5,626 bases of DNA from Akkermansiaceae bacterium (GTDB lineage Bacteria; Verrucomicrobiota; Verrucomicrobiia; Verrucomicrobiales; Akkermansiaceae): contig JALOTR010000227.1 of assembly GCA_025457805.1 (NCBI GenBank), positions 1 through 5,626 of the forward strand, given 5' to 3'. This document shows positions 1 through 5,335 of this stretch, in pieces. The position numbers were made by a program, and so were the translations under genes. The notes under the pieces were generated by a model. It did not search any database and was not told where the DNA came from. It saw only the letters and a program-made list of their open reading frames with translations. The first letter of the stretch is position 1, and every line of letters starts with the position of its first letter.

Positions 1-917
1 TCACCAAGACCAACAAGGATGAGCGCATCATCCCCAAGGCGGACGTCGTCAAGATCGTGGAACTCAAGCCGGACCTCATCGCCTTCGAGGAAATCGCCAA
101 ACTCGTCCCCGCGCCGGACCTTCTCACAGTGGATGATTACACCACCCGCATTCAGGCTGTGGAGAAATTCCTCAAGGCACATGTTGGCAGCACCAAAACC
201 ACCCAGGCGAAGGAGATTCTCAGCAAGCTCAAGTCCGAGGCCAATGAAGTCCTCGCCGGTGGCATCAAGATGTATGGGCGCATCGTCCCGCCCGCGGATT
301 ACCGCTCCAATCTCTATGATATCGATTCGCGGATTCTCGAAACCCGCATCCGCGCGCAGGCCAAAGCCGGGCAGACTCTCCAAGCCCTGCGGTCCTTCAC
401 CGAAATGGAGCGCGATTTCCGCAATACCAATGCCTACATGGAAATCATTCCCTTCATGGAGCAAGTGATCAATGTTCACGTCACCCAGGTGAACCAAATG
501 CTCTCGACCTATGATGCCCGCGTCAAAGACCGCACCCAGGGCCTGGACCGCATGTCTCAGGCGGACCGTCGCATCACCGAAAATGCCATCCGCGAGGAAA
601 CCACGAATTTTGAAACTCAGTTCAAATCCGAGAAGGATTCCAAAATCGGCTGGGTCACTCCGCGGCCCTATTTCAAGCCATCTCTCGAAGAGACTCTCAC
701 ATTCGCGAGACAGGAACTCACACGCCTCGCCGCCGCCAAGAAGGCCCCCGTCATCGATGGTGGAAAAATCTATCGTGACACACTCAACCTCATCCTCAGC
801 AAAGGCGAAGGCACAGCAGTGACCACCGCCCTCGCCAGCGCCCGCACCGCCGCTTTGGCCCCGCGCTACCTGGCCAAGCTCGAGGAAGCCGCCCGTGCCT
901 CCGGGGCTATCAAATAA
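1..917 (+). CDS. Helical protein of PTPDL-like type, 5' end missing
   Basis: The frame is open from base 3 to the TAA at 915-917, giving 304 visible residues, and the N-terminus lies left of the window. A GTG at 57 is in frame, but coding-quality sequence (TKTNKDERIIPKADVVKIVE) continues upstream of it, so I do not treat it as the start. The product is mostly charged, amphipathic helix, with no membrane segment or catalytic motif visible. Near the start it has a segment reading ELKPDLIAFEEIAKL followed by PAPDLLT. This resembles, from memory, the PTPDL family of Verrucomicrobiota proteins, named for a VPTPDLL motif and usually exported by a signal peptide. If so, the missing N-terminus would hold the signal sequence and a small beta-rich domain. 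Function is unknown. It is on the same strand as hisB with a 27-base gap, so cotranscription is possible but not shown. The gene is real (long, consistent frame); the family name is tentative. Confidence 0.75.
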   Translation, partial: TKTNKDERIIPKADVVKIVELKPDLIAFEEIAKLVPAPDLLTVDDYTTRIQAVEKFLKAHVGSTKTTQAKEILSKLKSEANEVLAGGIKMYGRIVPPADYRSNLYDIDSRILETRIRAQAKAGQTLQALRSFTEMERDFRNTNAYMEIIPFMEQVINVHVTQVNQMLSTYDARVKDRTQGLDRMSQADRRITENAIREETTNFETQFKSEKDSKIGWVTPRPYFKPSLEETLTFARQELTRLAAAKKAPVIDGGKIYRDTLNLILSKGEGTAVTTALASARTAALAPRYLAKLEEAARASGAIK

Positions 918-944
918 TCCGGCGCATCATTTTTCTCCCACCGC

Positions 945-1538
945 ATGTTCGCACCCCGCACCGCCAGCCGCAGCCGCAAGACGGCGGAAACTTCCATCGA
1001 GCTTTCCATCAATATCGATGGCTCCGGAGTTTCCACCATCGATACCGGCGTTCCGTTTTTCGATCACATGCTCACGCTGTTTGCGAAACACGGCCTCTTC
1101 GATCTCAACGTCAAAACCGTGGGCGACATCGAGGTGGATGCCCACCACACCATCGAGGACACCGGCATTGTGATTGGCGATTGCCTGCGCGAGGCGCTGG
1201 GCACCAAGGAAGGCATCCGCCGCTACGGTTGTTGTTATCTGCCGATGGATGAAACGCTCGCACGGGTCGTCGTCGACCTGAGCAATCGCCCCCACCTCGA
1301 ATTCCGCGCCCCGGCCGGCACCGCCTCGGCGCCTAACATGCCCTTCACTCTCGTCGAGGAATTCTGCCGCGCCGTCGCCTCCAACCTGCGGGCAAACATC
1401 CACGTGGAATTGCTCTATGGCCGCGATGGCCACCACATCGCCGAGGCCATCTTCAAAGGCCTTGCCCGTGCCCTTTGCGATGCCTGCGAAAAGGATCCCC
1501 GCGTCATCGGCATCCCCAGCACCAAAGAAGCGCTGTGA
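945..1538 (+). CDS. hisB: Imidazoleglycerol-phosphate dehydratase
   Basis: HisB converts imidazole glycerol phosphate to imidazole acetol phosphate, the Mn-dependent dehydration step of histidine biosynthesis in the cytoplasm. The 197-aa product has the usual length of the stand-alone (monofunctional) enzyme; there is no N-terminal histidinol phosphatase domain of the enterobacterial type. Metal-binding motifs are clear: FFDHML (residues 38-43), DAHHTIEDTG (65-74, with H67, H68 and E71) and DGHHIAEAIFK (161-171, with H163, H164 and E167). The C-terminus ends in PSTKEAL, a near match to the usual PSTKG-L ending. The ATG at 945 is the only sensible start, because the family core begins about 12 residues in (RKTAETSIELSINIDGSG). 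No Shine-Dalgarno sequence precedes it. Its TGA overlaps the GTG of hisH, so the two are translationally coupled. It lies 27 bases after the preceding gene. Confidence 0.97.
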   Translation: MFAPRTASRSRKTAETSIELSINIDGSGVSTIDTGVPFFDHMLTLFAKHGLFDLNVKTVGDIEVDAHHTIEDTGIVIGDCLREALGTKEGIRRYGCCYLPMDETLARVVVDLSNRPHLEFRAPAGTASAPNMPFTLVEEFCRAVASNLRANIHVELLYGRDGHHIAEAIFKGLARALCDACEKDPRVIGIPSTKEAL

Positions 1539-2149
1539 AAGTCGGAATCATCGATTACGGCGGCGGCAATCTCCGCAGCGTCGCCAATGCCCTGCGCTCG
1601 CTCGATCAGGCCCCCGTCATCGTCGCCGGTCCCGAGGAACTTGGCGATGTCACCCACCTGATGCTTCCCGGCCAGGGCGCTTTCGGCGATACCATGGAAC
1701 GCCTCGAAAAACGCGGCTTGGTTTCGTTGCTCCAAGACTGGATTGCGGCGGACCGCCCCTACTTCGGAATTTGTGTGGGCTATCAAATCCTCTTCGATGC
1801 CAGCGAGGAAGCCCCCGGAGTCCAAGGCCTCGGCGTGGTTCCCGGAGTGGTCACCCGCTTCCAGGATGAGCCCGGCCTCAAAATCCCCCACATGGGATGG
1901 AACTCCGCCCTCGCCACCCGCGGCGAAACCCAAGTCTGGCACGGCCTCGGCGCGGAACCGTATTTCTACTACGTGCATTCGTTTTTCCCAAAACCCAAAG
2001 ACCCCGCCACCGTCGTGGCAGAAACCACCTACGGCACCCAGACGTTCGCCGGAGCCGTCGAAAAGGGAAACCTCTTCGCCTGCCAATTCCACCCGGAAAA
2101 AAGCCAAGTCGCCGGCATCCGCCTCATGCAGAATTTCCTGGGGATCTGA
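1535..2149 (+). CDS. hisH: Imidazole glycerol phosphate synthase, glutaminase subunit
   Basis: HisH is the class I glutamine amidotransferase subunit that releases ammonia from glutamine for the HisF cyclase, forming imidazole glycerol phosphate and AICAR. The product is 204 aa, normal for the family. It begins KVGIIDYGGGNLRSV and carries GQGAFGDTM (residues 47-54), the nucleophile motif GICVGYQ with C80, the IPHMGWN motif (117-123), YYVHSFF, and the catalytic pair in FHPEKS (H186, E188). The triad is therefore complete. I chose the GTG at 1535, which overlaps the hisB stop as GTGA, because the family alignment begins exactly there. An in-frame ATG at 1475 would add 20 residues translated from inside hisB and unlike HisH. 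The purine-rich AAAGAAG just upstream could weakly aid initiation. The substrate of hisH's partner is also the substrate of hisB, fitting the pairing. No hisA or hisF follows: the repeat array starts ten bases after the stop. Confidence 0.97.
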   Translation: MKVGIIDYGGGNLRSVANALRSLDQAPVIVAGPEELGDVTHLMLPGQGAFGDTMERLEKRGLVSLLQDWIAADRPYFGICVGYQILFDASEEAPGVQGLGVVPGVVTRFQDEPGLKIPHMGWNSALATRGETQVWHGLGAEPYFYYVHSFFPKPKDPATVVAETTYGTQTFAGAVEKGNLFACQFHPEKSQVAGIRLMQNFLGI

Positions 2150-2159
2150 GTAAGAAGCC

Positions 2160-2182
2160 GGTAGCGCGGGCTGGCTCAGCCC
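2160..2182 (+). repeat. Solo left half-element, truncated
   Basis: This is GGTAGC plus a shortened palindrome (GGGCTGgctCAGCCC) that stops before the final GC, one base ahead of the first full copy. It starts ten bases after the hisH stop. Being a hairpin just past a gene end it could attenuate transcription or protect the mRNA 3' end, but no T-run follows, so it is not a typical intrinsic terminator. Confidence 0.7.
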
Positions 2183-2183
2183 A

Positions 2184-2315
2184 GGTAGCGCGGGCTGGCT
2201 CAGCCCGCAAGCGAATGAGATGCGGAAGATGAAGCCCAATAGGAGACGGAACGGCTCACCTTGGACCCTCCTTCCTCCCCACATTCGCATGCAGTTTCAT
2301 CGAAACCGCGCTACC
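2184..2315. repeat. Full palindromic doublet, copy 1
   Basis: The copy is 132 bp. Its left palindrome is at 2190-2208 (perfect 8-bp arms, GCT loop). Its right palindrome is at 2291-2309, with one mismatch because GCAG replaces GCGG. The inner pair GCGAATG (2211-2217) and CATTCGC (2282-2288) forms a further stem between the two hairpins. The outer ends GGTAGCGCGG and CCGCGCTACC pair perfectly. The mismatch makes this the most diverged of the three right palindromes. Confidence 0.85.
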
Positions 2316-2334
2316 TTTCATGACAAATCGCGCC

Positions 2335-2467
2335 GGTAGCGCGGGCTGGCTCAGCCCGCAAGCGAATGAAATGCGGAAGATGAAGCCCAAGGGGGGGACG
2401 GAACGGCTCCCCTTGGACCCTCCTTCCACCCCGCATTCGCGTGCGGTTTCATCGAAACCGCGCTACC
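2335..2467. repeat. Full palindromic doublet, copy 2
   Basis: The copy is 133 bp, with perfect left palindrome at 2341-2359 and perfect right palindrome at 2443-2461. The central region carries a run of seven G at 2391-2397 where the other copies read AATAGGAGA or AAGAAGGGA. It is separated from copy 1 by a 19-bp spacer (2316-2334) containing TCATGACAAATCGCGCC. Confidence 0.85.
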
Positions 2468-2487
2468 CATTCATGACAAATCGCGCC

Positions 2488-2619
2488 GGTAGCGCGGGCT
2501 GGCTCAGCCCGCAAGCGAATGAGGTGCGGAAGATGAAGCCCAAGAAGGGACGGAACGGCTCACCTTGGACCCTCCTTCCACCCCACATTCGCATGCGGTT
2601 TCATCGAAACCGCGCTACC
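2488..2619. repeat. Full palindromic doublet, copy 3
   Basis: The copy is 132 bp, with perfect left palindrome at 2494-2512 and perfect right palindrome at 2595-2613. The 20-bp spacer before it (2468-2487) contains the same TCATGACAAATCGCGCC as the previous spacer, so the repeating unit is doublet plus spacer, about 152 bp. Confidence 0.85.
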
Positions 2620-2654
2620 CATTCGCGTGCGGTTTGTGTCAAAACCGCGCTACC
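2620..2654 (-). repeat. Solo right half-element
   Basis: This is a right half without a left partner. It holds CATTCGC followed by GCGGTTT (2629-2635), a six-base loop and AAACCGC (2642-2648), then GCGCTACC. The loop differs from the full copies (GTGTCA rather than ATC with one more base pair per arm). It directly abuts copy 3 and closes the array, mirroring the solo left half at the other end. Confidence 0.75.
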
Positions 2655-2663
2655 ATTCATGCC

Positions 2664-2737
2664 GGCGCATCCCTCAAATTTTTGGCGCAAAACCCATTTT
2701 TCTGGCACAAATCTCTTCTTCCAGGCACAAAACCCCC
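2664..2737 (+). promoter_or_regulatory. Four 20-bp direct repeats ahead of the Fic gene (candidate operator)
   Basis: The core GGCGCA or GGCACA occurs at 2664, 2684, 2704 and 2724, always exactly 20 bases apart. The cores extend to GGCGCATCCC, GGCGCAAAACCC, GGCACAAATCTC and GGCACAAAACCCCC, with T-rich tails in the first three. The last core ends eight bases before the ATG of the HTH-Fic gene. Regular direct repeats close to two helical turns apart put the cores on nearly the same DNA face, as in operators for cooperatively binding regulators. The downstream product has its own winged helix, so autoregulation is plausible, but this is inference. The alternative is a decayed tandem duplication without function. 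No convincing -35/-10 pair was found. Confidence 0.45.
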
Positions 2738-4147
2738 ATGCCGAAGCGCATTCCCCCCTCTGAACTCACCCCCATCCTGGACATCGTGACCGCCGCGGGC
2801 GGGCCCGTTTCCCTGGAAATCATCACCCGCAGCCTGCCGGAAATCCCCCGCCGCACCCTCCAGCGCCGCCTCGCGCTGCTCACCGAAAAAGGGCAACTCG
2901 CCGCAACGAGCACCCGGGGAGGTCGGCGTTACCGACTGGGCGATGGCACACCGCTTCCCAAAAATCCCGCCCCCTCCGCTCCTGGTGGGGTGCCGCTGAC
3001 GAGTGCCTCCCGGGAGATCAAGGAGCGGGTAAGCCGGGCGATTCGCGATCGCAAAGTCGTAGGCTACCATGCGCCGTTTCCGGAATACTATCGGCCGAAC
3101 GCCTCTGCTTACCTCTCCACCGAGATCCGCCGGAAGCTCATGCAGATCGGCCGCACCTCGCCGATCCCTTTGCCTCCGGGCACCTATTTCCGCAAAGAAG
3201 CCAGCCGCCTGCTTCCGGATCTGGCTTGGAACTCCAGTCGCATCGCTGGCTGCGGGCTCACCCTTGAGGAAACCCGCGCCCTGCTTGAAATGGGCATCCC
3301 CCCCCCGGATGGAAAACCGGAGGAAGCGCAGATCCTCCTCAATCACAAGGCCGCTATCCAGTTCATCGCCCGGGACACTTCCCTCGAAACCGCTCCGGGC
3401 AGCCTGGAGGCGGCCTTTGATCGCCATACGCTCTGCAATCTCCACGCGCTGCTCAGCGACAACCTGCTGCCGGATCCTGCCTCGGGCGGGCGCCTGCGCG
3501 GGCATCCCATCGAAGTCCGTGGCAGCACTTTCCATCCCTTGAAAATCCCGGCACTGATCGAATCCCGCTTCGATGAATTGCTCGCCAAGGCTGCCGCGAT
3601 CGAGGATCCCTTCGAGCAATCGTTTTTCGCGCTGGTCCACCTTTCCTACCTCCAACCCTTCGAGTGGCTCAACGAGCGCGTCGCCCGGCTCGTGGCCACG
3701 CTGCCCTTCGTTCGCCACAATCTGATCCCGCTCACCTACGTGGACGTCCTGCCAACGGATTACCTTCAGGGCATGCTCGGGGTTTACGAACTCAACCGCA
3801 TCGATTTGCTGCGCGATGTGTTTGTTTGGGCCTACGAACGTTCCTGCGCCCGCTACTCAGCGATCCGTCGTTCGCTCGGCGAGCCGGATCCCTTCCGACT
3901 GCGCCACCGGGATTGGCTCATCGCGATCATTGGCGAGATCGTCTCCCAGAAACTCAGCCCGGAGAAAACCATCAGCATGCTGCTGGAAAAACTTCCCGCC
4001 CTCCAGGATCCCGATGACCAGAACCGCGCCCCGGGAGTGATCCAGGCAGAACTGGATTCCCTCCACGAGGGCAACATCGCCCGCTACCAAATCCACCCCG
4101 AGGCCTTCAGAAGCTGGCAGGAACTGCGGAAAGATGGACTCTGTTAG
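2738..4147 (+). CDS. Winged-HTH Fic-domain protein with atypical active site
   Basis: Fic enzymes usually transfer AMP to protein hydroxyls. The product is 469 aa. Residues about 10-68 form a winged helix, with a recognition-type helix PRRTLQRRLALLTEKG (38-52) and a wing GGRRYRLG. The Fic core then shows SSRIAG (166-171), EAQILLNHKAAIQFI (196-210), NLHALL (234-239), the flap GRLRGHPIEVRGSTFHPL (251-268) and the active-site loop QPFEWLNERVAR (306-317). Canonical Fic loops read HPFxxGNGRxxR, so the catalytic His is Gln306 and both glycines are replaced (L311, E313), while P, F, N312, R314 and R317 remain. The usual inhibitory Glu of SSxIEG is Ala170. I recall a common Fic subfamily with LQPFxDVNKR, so Gln may be a family trait; loss of the Glu is less expected. 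The ATG at 2738 was chosen because upstream in-frame sequence (from 2627) is repeat array. The gene stands alone, with no obvious antitoxin partner. Confidence 0.85.
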   Translation: MPKRIPPSELTPILDIVTAAGGPVSLEIITRSLPEIPRRTLQRRLALLTEKGQLAATSTRGGRRYRLGDGTPLPKNPAPSAPGGVPLTSASREIKERVSRAIRDRKVVGYHAPFPEYYRPNASAYLSTEIRRKLMQIGRTSPIPLPPGTYFRKEASRLLPDLAWNSSRIAGCGLTLEETRALLEMGIPPPDGKPEEAQILLNHKAAIQFIARDTSLETAPGSLEAAFDRHTLCNLHALLSDNLLPDPASGGRLRGHPIEVRGSTFHPLKIPALIESRFDELLAKAAAIEDPFEQSFFALVHLSYLQPFEWLNERVARLVATLPFVRHNLIPLTYVDVLPTDYLQGMLGVYELNRIDLLRDVFVWAYERSCARYSAIRRSLGEPDPFRLRHRDWLIAIIGEIVSQKLSPEKTISMLLEKLPALQDPDDQNRAPGVIQAELDSLHEGNIARYQIHPEAFRSWQELRKDGLC

Positions 4148-4183
4148 GTTTTGTTAGGGTGGGGTCTCCCAATCATCTTCTCA

Positions 4184-4228
4184 AGATCCGTCAGATCCGT
4201 CAGATCCGTCAGATCCGTCAGATTCGTG
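4184..4228 (+). repeat. 9-bp tandem repeat (AGATCCGTC)
   Basis: Four perfect copies of AGATCCGTC (4184-4219) are followed by one variant, AGATTCGTG. The array lies 36 bases after the Fic stop and 21 bases before the stop of the convergent membrane gene. Each perfect copy holds one GATC, giving four GATC sites 9 bp apart. It is a simple-sequence array likely to vary in copy number. No hairpin or T-run makes it a terminator. Confidence 0.9.
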
Positions 4229-4249
4229 GTGCCTTTTATTCTCTCCCCA

Positions 4250-4852
4250 TCACTCCTGCGCCGGTTTCCACTTCGGCTTCGGAGCGCGGGTGGGATTGTG
4301 GTAATCGAGCATCGCGGCGAACCAGATCAGACCGATGCCGCTGAGTTCGAGGAATGCGTTGAGCCTCATCCCGATGATGAGGGATTTCAGCAACTCATCC
4401 ACATGGTGGAAGGACACCGCCCGCACTGCCACGAAGGTGACGAGGAAACAAAGTCCCAGCCCGAGCACGATGTGGGTGCGCCAGAAAACATGATAGCGGA
4501 TGGCGATGATGAGGGCTGTTAGAGCCGAAATTCCAAGCATGGCGAAGATGAAAAGCTTCTGGAACTGCCGACGGTTTTCATACCATCCGTGCTCCCAGAA
4601 AATCACACGACCGATGTCGGTGACCAGACTCTGCAGATCGAGTTGTTTGTTCACACAAAGCAACGACATCCCCACCGAAACCAACAACCACATGCCCCGG
4701 CTGCCTTTGGCCAGACCGGGTCGGCGACCGGCGCGGCGGGCGGCGAGCCAGCAGGTGAAAGCCGCCAGGCCATACGCAAAAACGGTCATCCATCCCAGAA
4801 AGGACGGATCGCCGATCTCTGGACGCCAGCGCAGTTGGTGGATGAGATTCAT
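4250..4852 (-). CDS. Uncharacterised five-helix membrane protein
   Basis: The 200-aa product has five hydrophobic segments at about residues 17-36, 52-68, 99-117, 126-145 and 164-181, and a basic, proline-containing tail (PTRAPKPKWKPAQE). Between helices it carries polar stretches that look conserved rather than random: LRWRPEIGDPSFLGW near the N-terminus, NKQLDLQ (68-74) after helix 2, GWYENRRQFQ (89-98) and VRAVSFHHVDELL (143-155) after helix 4. I recall these motifs from an uncharacterised family of bacterial integral membrane proteins, but I know no function for it. The ATG at 4852 is seven bases after the stop of the ArsC/Spx-like gene, so the two are probably one transcript. The frame is closed by a TGA upstream at 4868-4870. 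No Shine-Dalgarno motif is present. It converges on the Fic gene. Confidence 0.8.
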   Translation of the reverse strand: MNLIHQLRWRPEIGDPSFLGWMTVFAYGLAAFTCWLAARRAGRRPGLAKGSRGMWLLVSVGMSLLCVNKQLDLQSLVTDIGRVIFWEHGWYENRRQFQKLFIFAMLGISALTALIIAIRYHVFWRTHIVLGLGLCFLVTFVAVRAVSFHHVDELLKSLIIGMRLNAFLELSGIGLIWFAAMLDYHNPTRAPKPKWKPAQE

Positions 4853-4859
4853 GGTTTCA

Positions 4860-5216
4860 TCATCGGCTCAATGCGGATTCCCAGGCATCGGGCTTGAAGC
4901 CCACGAGCGCCACGCCTTTACCGATCAAGAAAGGGCGTTTGACGAGGTTGCCGTTGGAGGCGAGAAGATCGAGGGCTTCGCTTTCGCTGAGACTTGGGAG
5001 TTGGTCCTTGATGCCGAGTTCGCGGTAATCGACGCCCGAGGTGTTGAAAAGTTTCCGCAGATCGCCATCGAGGAATTTCAGGGCGGATGCCAGCTCGGCG
5101 GTGGAAGGCGGAGTTTCGCGGATGGCCTTCAGTTGATAGGAAATGTCGTGTGCATCCAGCCACTTGATCGCATCGCGGCAGGTGCTGCATTTCTGATAGG
5201 CATAAACGGTGAGCAT
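4860..5216 (-). CDS. ArsC/Spx/MgsR-family thioredoxin-fold protein
   Basis: The 118-aa product begins MLTVYAYQKCSTCRDAIKWL, a beta strand followed by a CxxC (C10, C13) at the head of helix 1, as in the ArsC/Spx/YffB family. It continues with AIRETPPS (31-38), DLRKLFNTSG (52-61), DYRELGIKDQLPSLSE (63-78), and ALDLLASNGNLVKRPFLI (81-98), which holds the conserved R94-P95. Length fits the family (about 115-120 aa). Members are glutaredoxin-coupled arsenate reductases or Spx-like regulators that bind RNA polymerase; sequence alone does not separate these, and no ars genes are nearby. I chose the ATG at 5216 because the extra 13 residues of the longer frame (from 5255) are unlike the family and precede the first strand. 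The gene ends in tandem TGA codons, followed at once by the membrane-protein start. Its start faces the GreA/GreB-like gene across a 119-base gap in which I found no convincing promoter. Confidence 0.88.
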   Translation of the reverse strand: MLTVYAYQKCSTCRDAIKWLDAHDISYQLKAIRETPPSTAELASALKFLDGDLRKLFNTSGVDYRELGIKDQLPSLSESEALDLLASNGNLVKRPFLIGKGVALVGFKPDAWESALSR

Positions 5217-5335
5217 GGCGCGAGAATGACAGGCCGGAGCCAAACCGCAAGGCACGCTTTGGCGGGGGATCGCTGCGGGATGAACTTGATTTCACGAACC
5301 TGCTGGCAGAAGCTCCCGCCCCCGCGCCCTCCCTC

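Larger units (their letters stand above)
2160..2654. repeat. Tandem array of GTAG-headed palindromic elements (REP/REPIN-like)
   Basis: This 495-bp block fills most of the gap between hisH and the Fic gene. It holds two half-elements. The left half reads GGTAGC followed by the palindrome GCGGGCTGgctCAGCCCGC. The right half, read on the minus strand, is GGTAGC followed by GCGGTTTCgatGAAACCGC. They are arranged as solo left, three complete left-right doublets, solo right. Each complete doublet is 132-133 bp and is bounded by the exact inverted repeat GGTAGCGCGG / CCGCGCTACC. A GTAG tetranucleotide ahead of a palindrome, with two such units in inverted orientation, is the published design of REPs and REPINs, which are mobilised in trans by RAYT transposases. 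No RAYT gene is in the window, so the class is inferred from form only. Complete copies start 151 and 153 bp apart. I see no coding capacity: the open frames here are translations of the repeat. Confidence 0.85.

Noticed and set aside
2190..2208. Intrinsic terminator for the his genes
   Set aside because: The hairpin is strong but no T-run follows it in any copy; it may still slow transcription, but it is not a standard terminator.
1415..2290. Minus-strand frame of 291 codons opposite hisH
   Set aside because: It lies antisense to a certain gene and begins inside the repeat array.
2160..2654. CRISPR array
   Set aside because: The repeating unit is about 152 bp with internal palindromes, and the spacers are nearly identical to each other rather than unique.
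2627..2737. Upstream ATG extending the Fic protein by 37 residues
   Set aside because: The extension is translated from the solo right half-element and the 20-bp repeats, is rich in Arg, Pro and Cys, and precedes the natural start of the winged helix.
2320..2763. Open frame of 147 codons across the repeat array
   Set aside because: Its product is a translation of two repeat units (MTNRAGSAGWLSPQANE appears twice) and runs on into the Fic gene in another frame; the frame stays open because the unit is near a multiple of three.
2657..3718. Minus-strand frame of 353 codons opposite the Fic gene
   Set aside because: It mirrors the codon phase of a GC-rich gene; the plus-strand frame has recognisable domain motifs and this one has none.
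4151..4522. Plus-strand frame with an RSVRSVRSV stretch
   Set aside because: The stretch is the 9-bp tandem repeat read in frame; the rest is antisense to the membrane gene.
5217..5335. Divergent promoter between the ArsC/Spx-like and GreA/GreB-like genes
   Set aside because: On the minus strand TTGCGG and CATTCT are 16 bases apart, but the match is weak and would place the transcript start almost at the ATG; I see no better pair on either strand.
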